Source: Siphonodentalium dalli (lineage: Eukaryota; Mollusca; Scaphopoda; Gadilida; Siphonodentaliidae). Taken from it: DNA of 64,000 nucleotides. The first letter of the stretch is position 1; each line of letters begins with the position of its first letter. The DNA lies in the NCBI GenBank assembly GCA_032622095.1, contig CP136061.1, positions 17,114,440 to 17,178,439 on the forward strand, written 5' to 3'. Position numbers and translations under genes: made by a program. The notes under the pieces were generated by a model. The model saw only the letters and a program-made list of their open reading frames with translations, was not told the origin of the DNA and made no database searches. Below are positions 1 through 10,689 of this stretch, piece after piece.

Positions 1-94
1 ACAGTGAAATACAATTTTGTTATAAGTTGATCAGTATCAGAACATGGGATCAACAAGGTGTTGCTTTATGTGTATTGTTTGATTTGTTGTGCTA

Positions 95-308
95 TTAACA
101 CTTTCAGTGCCAAGTCTGATTTTTGTATCAACCCATATTTCCTTGATCATTTTTCAAATTTATTGATTATAATAATGTGATACATTGATGGAAAGAGCTC
201 TTAGAGCTCGTTACATCAATGTATCACATTATTATAATCAATAAATTTGAAAAATGATCAAGGAAATATGGGTTGATACAAAAATCGGACTTGGCACTGA
301 AAGGGTTA
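95..308. mobile_element. Family G foldback MITE, TTAA ends
   Basis: The sequence from TTAACACTTTCAGTGCCA (95) to TGGCACTGAAAGGGTTAA (308) is an almost perfect palindrome with its centre near 200 (GAGCTCTTAGAGCTC). It is bounded by TTAA on both sides, as expected of piggyBac-type insertion. The arms are about 95 bp. The same TTAACCCTTTCAGTGCCA end appears at 63712. There is no coding capacity. Confidence 0.75.
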
Positions 309-1070
309 AAAGTGAGAATGCTGCATAATTTAGCAGCTTTAAGTATTAATAAGGTGCATATAATAACAAAATCACCTACAGTTTTTGTTCGCATACCTGA
401 AACATCTCATTCTTGTCTGGAAAGAAATATAAAATTTTCACTCGTGGCTTGCAGCAGCTCATGAAAATTTTATATTTCTTTCCAGAAACTCATGAGATAT
501 TTCGGTATTTAAACAAAAACTGTATTGCATTCTATCTATATATATATATAGAGAGAATAATATTTAGAGAGAAAGAGAGATTCACAAATCGCACAACTTT
601 CTTTCACAATTCAGCATCACGATTGCGATAATGTCAACTTGTTTACAAAACTCTTGTCTGACGCCAAATTTCACTTTGATATTAATTGGCCTAGTTCGCA
701 CTTTATTATGAATACTTTAGTTGGGTAGGTTCAGAGAAGTAAAGGTCATTTCTGAAGCCTTTAACGTCAACTTTTCTTTATTGTCCACGTGAACATGTCA
801 GTATTCTCTTTGGACATCTGTAGTGTTTTATGACATCGATGCCACAATGAGTGATCTGAAAAAGATTTCAGAACAAATGCTATACCTGACACCTCATCGG
901 ACTGGGACCTGACATGAATGGCTGTCCCATGTGCAACATTGTGCATATGTTAAAAGAACCATATTAAGTCATGTTGTAAAGTGGTAAAATTATGTGGTAA
1001 AATTCAAGTCATCGCACTCACAGGACTGACAGTGGAAATAAAGCACGTGTATAAGTCTTTCCTGTGTTAT
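309..1070. other. Non-coding DNA with a foldback at 379-524 and AT/AG microsatellite
   Basis: Positions 379-524 form an inverted repeat (ACAGTTTTTGTT ... AACAAAAACTGT) whose inner arms carry GGAAAGAAATATAAAATTTT and its complement; this is a small foldback element. A (TA)n tract followed by GAGA repeats occupies about 530-580. I see no exon in the remainder to 1070. Confidence 0.5.
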
Positions 1071-3410
1071 CGTGGACCATGGGGCTGACTTACAATTCAC
1101 CATACTTGTCGCGGACCATGGGGCTGACTCACAATTCACCATACTTGTCGCGGACCATGGGGCTGACTTACAATTCACCATACTTGTCGCGGACCATGGG
1201 GCTGACTTACAATTCACCATACTTGTCGCGGACCATGGGGCTGACTTACAATTCACCATACTTGTCGCGGACCATGGGGCTGACTTATAATTCACCATAC
1301 TTGTCGCGGACCATGGGGCTGACTTATAATTCACCATACTTGTCGCGGACCATTGGGCTGACTTACAATTCACCATACTTGTCGCGGACCATGGGGCTGA
1401 CTCACAATTCACCATACTTGTCGCGGACCATGGGGCTGACTTACAATTCACCATACTTGTCGCGGACCATGGGGCTGACTTATAATTCACCATACTTGTC
1501 GCGGACCATGGGGCTGACTTATAATTCACCATACTTGTCGCGGACCATTGGGCTGACTTACAATTCACCATACTTGTCGCGGACCATTGGGCTGACTTAC
1601 AATTCAACATACTTGTCGCGGACCATGGGGCTGACTTACAATTCACCATACTTGTCGCGGACCATTGGGCTGACTTATAATTCACCATACTTATCGTGGA
1701 CCATTGGGCTGACTTACAATTCACCATACTTGTCGCGGACCATGGGGCTGACTTACAATTCACCATACTTGTCGCGGACCATGGGGCTGACTTATAATTC
1801 ACCATACTTGTCGCGGACCATTGGGCTGACTTACAATTCACCATACTTGTCGCGGACGATTGGGCTGACTTACAATTCACCATACTTGTCGCGGACCATG
1901 GGGCTGACTCACAATTCACCATACTTGTCGCGGACCATTGGGCTGACTTATAATTCACCATACTTGTCGCGGACCATTGGGCTGACTTATAATTCACCAT
2001 ACTTGTCGCGGACCATTGGGCTGACTTATAATTCACCATACTTGTCGCGGACCATTGGGCTGACTTACAATTCACCATACTTGTCGCGGACCATTGGGCT
2101 GACTTAGAATTCACCATACTTGTCGCGGACCATTGGGCTGACTTAGAATTCACCATACTTGTCGCGGACCATTGGGCTGACTTAGAATTCACCATACTTG
2201 TCGCGGACCATTGGGCTGACTTACAATTCACCATACTTGTCGCGGACCATTGGGCTGACTTACAATTCACCATACTTGTCGCGGACCATTGGGCTGACTT
2301 ACAATTCACCATACTTGTCGCGGACCATTGGGCTGACTTACAATTCACCATACTTGTCGCGGACCATGGGGCTGACTTACAATTCACCATACTTGTCGCG
2401 GACCATTGGGCTGACTTACAATTCACCATACTTGTCGCGGACCATTGGGCTGACTTACAATTCACCATACTTGTCGCGGACCATGGGGCTGACTTACAAT
2501 TCACCATACTTGTCGCGGACCATTGGGCTGACTTACAATTCACCATACTTGTCGCGGACCATTGGGCTGACTTACAATTCACCATACTTGTCGCGGACCA
2601 TGGGGCTGACTTACAATTCACCATACTTGTCGCGGACCATGGGGCTGACTTATAATTCACCATACTTGTCGCGGACCATGGGGCTGACTTATAATTCACC
2701 ATACTTGTCGCGGACCATTGGGCTGACTTATAATTCACCATACTTATCGTGGACCATTGGGCTGACTTACAATTCACCATACTTGTCGCGGACCATGGGG
2801 CTGACTTACAATTCACCATACTTGTCGCGGACCATGGGGCTGACTTACAATTCACCATACTTGTCGCGGACCATTGGGCTGACTTACAATTCACCATACT
2901 TGTCGCGGACCATTGGGCTGACTTACAATTCACCATACTTGTCGCGGACTATTGGGCTGACTTACAATTCACCATACTTGTCGCGGACCATTGGGCTGAC
3001 TTACAATTCACCATACTTGTCGCGGACCATGGGGCTGACTTACAATTCACCATACTTGTCGCGGACCATGGGGCTGACTTACAATTCACCATACTTGTCG
3101 CGGACCATTGGGCTGACTTACAATTCACCATACTTGTCGCGGACCATGGGGCTGACTTACAATTCACCATACTTGTCGCGGACCATGGGGCTGACTTACA
3201 ATTCACCATACTTGTCGCGGACCATTGGGCTGACTTACAATTCACCATACTTGTCGCGGACCATGGGGCTGACTTACAATTCACCATACTTGTCGCGGAC
3301 CATGGGGCTGACTTATAATTCACCATACTTGTCGCGGACCATTGGGCTGACTTATAATTCACCATACTTGTCGCGGACCATTGGGCTGACTTATAATTCA
3401 CCATACTTGT
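1071..3410. repeat. 39-bp minisatellite, 60 copies, ending at a DOCK acceptor
   Basis: The unit is GCGGACCATGGGGCTGACTT followed by ACAATTCACCATACTTGTC; 2340 bp is exactly 60 x 39. Variable sites are ATGGGG/ATTGGG and CTTACAA/CTTATAA/CTCACAA/CTTAGAA. A rare TTATCGTGG variant occurs at 1691 and 2744, exactly 27 units apart. Because 39 is a multiple of 3 and stops are rare, long open frames appear on both strands (for example minus 990-2936). They have only repeat-derived sequence and are not regarded as genes. Confidence 0.95.
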
Positions 3411-3417
3411 CTTACAG

Positions 3418-3516
3418 GGAAGTCTCATCACATGTTTCACTGAGATGCTACGGCTCATGGATGATAAACACTACAACATACTGCTGAAGGGCTACTCCCA
3501 GGGAATACCACTGAAG
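3418..3516 (+). CDS. DOCK: DOCK exon 1 in this window (33 codons, phase 0-0)
   Basis: The acceptor is CTTACAG at 3411-3417 and the donor is AAG|GTTAGT at 3517. The 99-nt exon opens with GSLITCFTEMLRLMDDKHY and ends with GIPLK. The FTEMLRLMDDKHY segment fits the helical region of DOCK proteins just before the conserved DFL helix that begins the next exon. Both ends are phase 0. The intron before it ends in a 2.3-kb minisatellite whose last copy stops 7 bp before the exon. That copy carries a CTGAC branch-point match with its A at 3389, 28 nt before the junction, so the array itself probably supplies the branch point. Family assignment rests on the downstream exons, because this one alone is less conserved. 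Confidence 0.75.
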
Positions 3517-4079
3517 GTTAGTTTTAAATCTGTGGCCAGCAGATAGAATAATAGATGAAGAATTCTTCCTTCATTTGTCATATATGTTGTCTTCTGCTTA
3601 TATTAATATGATTAATTTGACTCTTTTGATGCCACCCGGCACCACAACGGCACCCGGCACCACAAAAGGACGTCCCAGTCCCATGATATTGAAATGATGC
3701 TCGTTTGACATCAATAGAGTTTAAGCATAACTGTCTGCATTCTCAGGTAGGGAGGGATGTTTAGTAAATATAAGCAGACGACAGACAGATAAACATATAA
3801 GGCCTGATAAAATTAATATATATATTTTTAAAGTGATTAGGGAGGCAGATATTTATTATTTATTTGAATTTTTTTTGAGGAGGCAGCTATTATTAATAAA
3901 TTATTCATTTATTTATACAACTTTCATGGTAGAGTGTTCCATCCAATGAATTGGAGATGGGCGATATTTATTTATGGAAGGTTATAAATATGGTCGAGGT
4001 ACATGTTTTGGTGACGCGGCGATCCCTGAGAAACAAAAGAATTTATTTATCTGGCCAAATAGAAATGATAGAAGGATTC
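3517..4079. other. Start of the 8.7-kb intron, no gene seen
   Basis: AT-rich intronic DNA. A short direct repeat (CACCCGGCACCACAA) occurs twice near 3633-3665. Nothing else is recognisable. Confidence 0.5.
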
Positions 4080-4492
4080 TTAACCCTTTACCCAACAAAC
4101 CGGCTAAAAACGCCCAAATAAAGCTTCAACAGCCTAAAATATCTTCGGTCTGTCTCAATAACACCATAAAAATATGGATATCATTGGAACCGGTTCATTG
4201 ACCACATTGTGATGGTTACAGTTATGCCCTGTGCCAATGCATTCTCTTATATATGCGAGTCGACCATAGGTCGCCTCGCATATATAAGAGAATGCATTGG
4301 CCTAAAAACAATCTTTTTTTAACACTTTTTACCATTTTTTCTTATAATATTTTCTACATTCTTTGACAATTTGATCATTTTTAATATGTGTTAAGCTAAT
4401 GCATTCTCTTATATATGCGAGGCGACCTATGGTCGACTCGCATATATAAGAGAATGCATTGGCACAGGGCCGTTATGTTGGGTAAAGGGTTA
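4080..4492. mobile_element. Family A MITE (piggyBac-like ends, two hairpins)
   Basis: Begins TTAACCCTTTACCCAACAAA and ends TGTTGGGTAAAGGGTTA (last base altered). Inside are two ~68-nt hairpins (about 4232-4303 and 4396-4464) that are reverse complements of each other, separated by an AT-rich spacer. A unique arm (CGCCCAAATAAAGCTTCAAC and on) lies next to the left end. Terminal TTAA plus CCC-starting inverted repeats are characteristic of piggyBac-type MITEs. No transposase. Confidence 0.85.
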
Positions 4493-5140
4493 TTGGTTGG
4501 AAATATCCGTATAATAAGTTCATCAAACAAATAGTTCCTCAGATAATAAATTATTATCTGAAAATAATAAAGGAAACACTGAGTATTTAGTACGGAAAAG
4601 GTTAGAGTAACAATTCCATCATTTGTATTACTTGTGTTATTTCTCAAAGCTGCGCGATGAACATTGTCCGTATTCTCAGGTAATTGTTTTGACATGTAAT
4701 CAGTCATAATACAACCATGGATTTATCACAAATAGACATATACCATACTAAAACTCATTTACTGATTATATTTTTCGACCAGTCTGTTTTTTTTTAACTT
4801 GAGGTGTGTTCAATTGTGTCTGTATGTCCATTATGCACGCTACTATGTGTTCTGTTTGCTATCTAATAACTCTTTTTTCAGGGCGTTTACACGGGAAAGG
4901 TAAAACTCTGCAGCTTATTCTCCTCCTGCAGTGTACCTCTTTATAACTTATCATGCAGTATACTCTTACTTGCTGTGATCATGTCTGAGAAATAAATTAC
5001 CCTGCAGGGAGCCCCACACATATATAGAAGCATATAGAAGAGTGTCGTCTGCTCATGTTTGTCTGGGGCTCTGTATGGGTGAAATTATAAAATTGTTAAA
5101 GAATACAAGAACAAATTATTAAAATTGTAAAAAATTGTTA
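4493..5140. other. Intronic stretch containing the candidate microexon
   Basis: No repeat family recognised apart from the 18-nt AG...GT candidate at 4882-4899. Pyrimidine-rich DNA lies around 4785-4881. Confidence 0.4.
4882..4899 (+). CDS. Candidate 18-nt microexon (phase 0-0), possibly alternative
   Basis: A pyrimidine-rich acceptor (CTTTTTTCAG, ending 4881) is followed by 18 nt encoding GVYTGK and then a good donor (AAG|GTAAAA at 4900). It is phase 0 at both ends and lies between two phase-0 exons, so inclusion would add six residues without breaking the frame. The family alignment as I know it is better satisfied without the insertion, so it would be alternative if real. Such short AG-GT pairs also arise by chance, and no transcript evidence is available here. 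Confidence 0.3.
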
Positions 5141-5217
5141 GGCCAATGAATTCTCTTATATATGCGAGGCGACCTATGGTCGACTCGCATATATAAGAGA
5201 ATGCATTGGCACAGGGT
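5141..5217. repeat. Solitary family A hairpin core
   Basis: GGCCAATGAATTCTCTTATA ... AGAGAATGCATTGGCACAGGG is one hairpin of family A without the TTAA termini, next to an AAATTGTTA spacer remnant. It is probably a decayed element. Confidence 0.65.
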
Positions 5218-5239
5218 AAAACAATCCCGACTTACGACT

Positions 5240-6130
5240 GGATTTAATATATGATAGAAGATGAATTTAGTGACGTTACCCTGCACAGTGGGCTAGCATC
5301 ACTAATTTTACCTTCAGGGAACCTCATTCTGCTTAGGCCTCATCTTCTCCTGACTATTATATTATCAAATTAACAAGTTTTATAGTTTCTTTAGAAACTT
5401 TTTAATAAAGATTCTTTTTAGTTTAGTTTCCCTATCCCCAAATTCGCAGATGACGCATTGCATAATCGAGGTGCACAATGGGTGGACATCACAGTATTGT
5501 CATCTGGAACTTAAATCTGAGTTTAGGGCTCTCATAGCAGATGGCACCATCCATAATAAGGTCACCAGAGAATGAATTTGGTAACGCTAGCCCACTGTGT
5601 TCAGTAGCATCACTTAACCCTTTACCCAACAAACCGGCCAAAAACGCCCAAATAACGCTTCAACAGCCTAAAATATCTTCGGTCTGTCTCAATAACACCA
5701 TACAAATATGGATATCATTGGAACCGGTTTATTGACCACATTGTGATGGTTACAGTTATGCCCTGTGCCAATGCATTCTCTTATATATGCGAGTCGACCA
5801 TAGGTCGCCTCGCATATATAAGAGAATGCATTGGCCTAAAAAAATCTTTTTTAACACTTTTTACCATTTTTTTCTTACATTCTTTAACAATTTTATAATA
5901 TTTTCTTACATTTTTTAACATTTTTAAAAATATTTTTCTACATTCTTTGACAATTTTATCATTTTTAATATGTGTTAAGCCAATGCATTCTCTTATATAT
6001 GCGAGGTGACTTATGGTCGACTCGCATATATAAGAGAATGCATTGGCACAGGGCCGTTCTGTTGGACAAAGGGTTAATTCACCCTCTGGGGACCTCATTC
6101 TGCAAATGTCCACCATATTCTCAGGCTTGG
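5240..6130. mobile_element. Family D MITE interrupted by a family A MITE
   Basis: The first hairpin (GTGACGTTACCCTGCACAGT ... about 5255-5335), the internal TTTAGTTTCCCTATCCCC and GCATAATCGAGGTG segments, and the start of the second hairpin (5570-5613) belong to family D. The other arm (TTCACCCTCTGGGGACCTCA ... CAGGCTTGG) resumes at 6078. The break is exactly filled by the family A element with its TTAA. Confidence 0.7.
5614..6077. mobile_element. Family A MITE nested in a family D element
   Basis: TTAACCCTTTACCCAACAAA to TGTTGGACAAAGGGTTAA, with TTAA on both sides. It has the same two-hairpin layout as 4080-4492, with a longer AT-rich spacer (about 5840-5975) containing repeats of CTTACATTCTTTAACA. 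Its insertion splits the second hairpin of the surrounding D element. Confidence 0.85.
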
Positions 6131-6152
6131 CTGCCATGTCGATTGCATAACT

Positions 6153-6369
6153 TACAGTAATGCCCTAAATATTCGACTCTTTAACCACAGCATAATTATG
6201 GGTAATTTTTCAGGATTTAGTTGGAAATATGGCTTGTTGCCATTCATTGGAAAGCTCGCAGTGAGAGCTTTCCGATGAATGGCAACAAGCCATATTTCCA
6301 ACTAAATCCTGAAAAATTACCCATAATTCTGCTGTTGTTAAGGAGTCTATTATTTAGGACATTACTGTA
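6153..6369. mobile_element. Family C foldback MITE (mariner-like TA site)
   Basis: TACAGTAATGCCCTAAATAT to GGACATTACTGTA. The two ~105-bp arms are nearly perfect complements, meeting at GAAAGCTCGCAGTGAGAGCTTTC. TA at both ends fits a Tc1/mariner-type target site. It has no open frame of note. Confidence 0.85.
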
Positions 6370-6786
6370 TTCATCAATACACACAAAAATCATTATAATT
6401 AAAATTATTCTTTAAATTCACTCCTTCTACTATCAGATTGTATCATCGATTTTAAAGCCCTGCTTTGTGTTGGTTGTAGGTTATAGTTTAGAAATAGAAG
6501 TTACTAAATTATGAAAATTTCCTCATGAATATACTAATATCATAGAATAATGATTATGGATGCGATATTATACACAAAACAAATTTTGTGTGAGAGAAAA
6601 TGCAGTTAAATTTTGTTATGTTTTCACATGAAAGCACGTTATTTGTTTATCATCAGAGAGTCAGAAAGTTACCCGTAGATTTCCGGTAATTGTCTGCTAT
6701 TGTCGCGAATCTTCCACGTAAAGAACAACCACATGTTCACACAATAACACAACACAAGGCTTAAACCTCCATCATGCTGGTTTGGT
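6370..6786. other. Intronic DNA without recognised features
   Basis: AT-rich; no exon, repeat family or hairpin that I can support. Confidence 0.4.
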
Positions 6787-6998
6787 GGCAAACTGTGCTA
6801 TATACGATATCTTTCACATGATTTATGTGGCAAACTGTGCTATATACGATATCTTTCACATGATTTATGTCGCAAACTGCTATATGCGATATCTTTCACA
6901 TGATTTATGTGGCAAACTGCTATATGCGATATCTTTCACATGATTTATGTGGCAAACTGCTATATGCGATATCTTTCACATGATTTATGTGGCAAACT
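6787..6998. repeat. 40/42-bp tandem repeat, about 5 copies
   Basis: The unit GGCAAACTG(TG)CTATATACGA ... TTTCACATGATTTATGT starts at 6787, 6829, 6871, 6911 and 6951. The first two copies carry an extra TG, giving 42 versus 40 bp. Confidence 0.9.
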
Positions 6999-7204
6999 CA
7001 AAAGGCAATCGCGATGTAGATACAGAAATGTATAATAAGCGTAAATCATCTCCTTATTTAAACATGCACGCGCATTTTACGATCTATGGTCCCAGTAACT
7101 ATTGCTTATTTGGTGTGTGACGTAACTATATATGTTATTTAGATCATGTGTTTGCAATATACTGTGTACAAGTGATAATACTGTCATAGTAAATTCCATA
7201 TTTG

Positions 7205-7990
7205 GTGTGTGATGTAAATCTAATATATATTTTGGGACTTCTGTCTGTTTGTCTGTTAGCTATGGCCGGGAAAACTGCCGGACGGATTGAGTCCAAACTT
7301 CATATCTAAGGGTAAAATCCCAAATGAAGTGTCATCGCACCGCTTCTGAGAACGTCGGAGCATGCCTTCTCCATTCCCCCGCCACCGCAATGGGAATTCA
7401 TGGGTTAATCGCGTGATAGTTAAAGAGCGTTCGTATCCGCAGTGTCGTTGATAAAGAGCGTGTCTGTGTCCAGACATGAGCGTGTTGTGTCTGTGTCCAG
7501 ACATGAGCGTGTTGTGTGATTCTTATGTCTGTATTCGTACTTAGGGGCTCCTAGGAATGGGGGAGATTTTCATCGGGTCAGTTTTTCCGCCCGAGGTGAC
7601 CTTCACCTTGAAACTGGTACCCACAAATGATCTAATATATATTTTGGGACTTCTGTCTGTTTGTCTGTTAGCTATGGCCGGGAAAACTGCTGGACGGATT
7701 TCAACCAAATTTGATACCTACAGGTAATTTTGTCCGGGGAGTGTTTTGTACGGGTCAAATCATGACCCCGACTTGACCTTCAAAATGGTCAATTCAAGGT
7801 CAAATCTGGTAAAACTGACAGATTTCGACGAAATTTGATACCTACAGGTAATTTTGTCCGGGGAGTATTTTGCATGGGTCAAATAGTGATTCCAACCTGA
7901 CCTTGACCTTGATGGTCAATTCAAGGTCAAAGCCTGGATGAAGTCTTGTCACCTGCTAGTATAATATATTTTATGAGAAAATATGAACTG
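7205..7990. repeat. Dispersed repeat, two tandem copies (TTTTGGGACTTCTGTCTG type)
   Basis: CTAATATATATTTTGGGACT ... GCCGGGAAAACTGC occurs at about 7211 and 7631. Within the second copy the segment GATACCTACAGGTAATTTTG is itself repeated (7718 and 7838). I take this as a dispersed invertebrate repeat of unknown class; no protein frame is convincing. Confidence 0.6.
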
Positions 7991-8377
7991 GATTAATGAA
8001 ATTTAATCTCTTTGCAAAAACAATTCTATTTGGTACATGTTTCTGTCTGATAATTCCCCGATCATGAAGTAATGTACATTAGCTTATTTTTTAACTGACG
8101 GCGGGAAGTACTGTATCGATTAAAGTAAGACTTTATGTGCATGCGTCATGAATATGATCTTTGTCAGACTTCAGCTGGTTTCGAGCATTTGCTTATATAC
8201 AACATTATATAACAATTTGGGTTTTGTTTACATAACACAGCATACGATCTTAACAATAACATGCTATATACATGTACGTGATATATATATATATGATTTG
8301 TAAAGAACAAAGTCTGTCTATATTTTATGATTGTGACTATTTTAACAGCAATACACACCACGCGCATTAGTGGTTTT
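7991..8377. other. Intronic DNA without recognised features
   Basis: Only a short (TA)n run near 8280-8295. Confidence 0.4.
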
Positions 8378-8605
8378 TTTTGGTGAAAACCCTGTGCCAA
8401 TGCATTCTCTAAAATAGTTGAGTCTCCCAGCCTCGCATATATAAGAGAATACATTGGCCTAACAATATTTACCTTGACCAAGTAAGCAAGTGTGTTCAGT
8501 AATATATACAAGGCTCCCTATGGGAGACTCGCATATATAAGAGAATGCGCTGGCACAGGGTCTTTAATGCTGCACCAGCGCTGCTTCCATCATGAACCCC
8601 TTCTG
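8378..8605. mobile_element. Decayed family B MITE
   Basis: Two degenerate hairpins with AAGAGAATACATTGGC and GAGAATGCGCTGGCACAGGG, followed by TCTTTAATGCTGCACCAGCG and TCATGAA, which is the complement of the usual family B terminal region. The terminal TTAA are lost. Confidence 0.7.
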
Positions 8606-8713
8606 CTTCTACTAGTTTGAGTTCTGTATACATCATTAGTTTGTCTATCTTATTCTCTGAATCCTTCAGGTTTGCATCATCCCCTTGCAAACCTGGATAA
8701 AGTGTGATTGACA

Positions 8714-8942
8714 TGCAGAATGAGGTCCCAAGTATCTATAGTCTCAAATTAACATTGTTTATTGTTTTTAATTACTTTTTAACTTTTGTTCAGTTACTAT
8801 ATCCCCTAATTTGCAGAAGATAAATTGCATAATCGAGGTGACTAATAGGTGAACATCACCAACATCAGGCTAGTGTCACTAAAATTCACCCTCTGGGGAC
8901 CTCATTCTGTAAATGTCAAACACACTATTTCCAGGCTTGATC
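8714..8942. mobile_element. Partial family D MITE
   Basis: Carries the D internal segment (TCTATAGTCTCAAATTAACA ... TTGCAGAAGATAAATTGCAT) and one arm (TTCACCCTCTGGGGACCTCA) with the terminal ACACACTATTTCCAGGCTTG. The left terminus is missing. Confidence 0.7.
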
Positions 8943-9182
8943 CCTTGCTAGTATAGCATCCTCATGCCTTTCTAGAACTTGGCAGATATTTTTTATAAAG
9001 TTATATACTTTGGTGAAGGTTGCCTACATATAAATAGAGAATAATTATGTATAATTTATAAAATTTCCTTCCATAAAATGTACTCTTGTTAGTTTCATTG
9101 TAAATTATATTATTTTATTGAAGATAAACATTTAACTTTTATATCATGGTTTCAAGATCAGATGCTCATAGTAACAATTGCA

Positions 9183-9572
9183 TTAACCCTTTACCCAACA
9201 GAACGGCCCTGTGCCAATGCATTCTCTTATATATGCGAGTCGACCATAGGTCGCCTCGCATATATAAGAGAATGCATTGGCTTAACACATTAAAAATTAT
9301 AAAATTGTTAAAGAATGTAAGAAAAAATGGTAAAAAGTGTTAAAAAAAGATTTTTTTTAGGCCAATGCATTCTCTTATATATGCGAGGCGACCTATGGTC
9401 GACTCACATATATAAGAGAATGCATTGGCACAGGGCATAACTGTAACCATCACAATGTGGTCAATGAGCCGGTTCCAATGATATCCATATTTGTATGGTT
9501 TTATTGAGACAGACCCAAGATAATTTAGGCTGTTGCAGCTTTATTTGGCCGGTTTGTTGGGTAAAGGGTTAA
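9183..9572. mobile_element. Family A MITE
   Basis: TTAACCCTTTACCCAACAGA to TTTGTTGGGTAAAGGGTTAA, opposite in orientation to the 4080 copy. Hairpins lie at about 9213-9281 and 9360-9429. It lies in DNA made of CATAGTAACAA repeats on both sides. Confidence 0.88.
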
Positions 9573-9745
9573 TGTTCATAGTAACAAATGTGTTAATGTT
9601 CATAGTAACAAATGTGTTAATGTTCATAGTAACAAATGTGTTAATGTTCATAGTAACAAATGTGTTAATGTTCATAGTAACAAATGTGTTAATGTTCATA
9701 GTAACAAATGTGTTAATGTTCATAGTAAGAATTGCGTTAATGCAG
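9569..9745. repeat. 24-bp tandem repeat, about 7 copies
   Basis: TTAATGTTCATAGTAACAAA+TGTG repeats from the TTAA of the adjacent MITE onward. Diverged relatives (GCTCATAGTAACAATTGCAT before 9183; CCTAGTAACAATCATG at 10380-10560) show the motif predates the MITE. Confidence 0.9.
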
Positions 9746-10685
9746 ACAATCATAGTCTCTCTAGAATACATGCAGAGTGTTTCTGAATAACAAATTTCGC
9801 CAATCTCACGAGTGGTTTAAATTAGTTATTCATAAACACTATGCATGTATTGTGTTTATACCATGATCCCTTCTTGTTAGATTTTTACCCCACTTCAAAC
9901 AATAAAACCAGAATGATTGTAATAATGGTACAGTTTTCATCGAGGTCACATAAAACATACTTTTTGAAAACGATTCCCCTCTTTATTTCGCTTAGTTGCA
10001 TCCTAATTTTGATAAATACAGTGTGATCATGTCTATTTCTTTTAATTGCAATGTTTGGGACATTATTCTGTTTGATTTCTGTGCATTTATATGAAGTTTT
10101 ATAAATATTTTAGCTCGTACAAGCGATAAAGCATAATCGCTAAAAAATAACTTGCACTGGCTTCTGTATGGCTCATGAAAGGTCACATGTGATGTTGTCC
10201 TACTGTAGGATTAAAGCTATGCCATTCACAATGAATGGGGGGATTTAAATGTACAGTGATGGCGTTTAATCATACAGTAGTGTTGTTTAATTATACAGTG
10301 CTGATTAAACAACAACTTTAACTAGCCAGCATTAATACTATAGAAAAATAGCAGATCATGGTATAAATGCCTAGAAACAATCACATTAATGCCTAGTAAC
10401 AATCATGTTAATGGGGATGCTCACAGTAAAAATTGCATTAATTCCTAGTAACAGTCACGTTAATGGCGATGCTTATAGTAATAGTTGCATTAATGGCTAG
10501 TAACAGTCATGTTATCAGTTAATGTCGATGCTCATAGTAACAATCAGGTTAATTCCAGTTTCTAGGACTTTACAATATAATTTTGAGTTAACGTTTCTAC
10601 AGTGTGTATGTTAATTTTATTTGACCAATCACAACATTTAAACAGTTCCTGAATACTATTTAATAAAATGCAGGAAAATAGAACT
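9746..10685. other. Intronic DNA with diverged CTAGTAACA-type repeats
   Basis: From 10380 to 10560 there are imperfect repeats of TTAATG..TAGTAACARTCA. The rest, including 9841-10320, holds no recognisable exon. Confidence 0.45.
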
Positions 10686-10689
10686 AATT

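Noticed and set aside
990-2936. 648-codon minus-strand open frame and 347/429-codon plus-strand frames over the 39-bp array
   Set aside because: The unit length is a multiple of three and lacks stops in several frames on both strands. The predicted proteins are pure 13-residue repeats and the array borders a splice acceptor.
1071-3410. CRISPR array
   Set aside because: The repeats are contiguous with no unique spacers, and the sequence is an animal intron.
5781-6137. 118-codon minus-strand frame, and similar HSLIYAR/ILLYMR frames at other MITEs
   Set aside because: They are translations of the family A and B hairpins, recurring wherever the MITEs occur.
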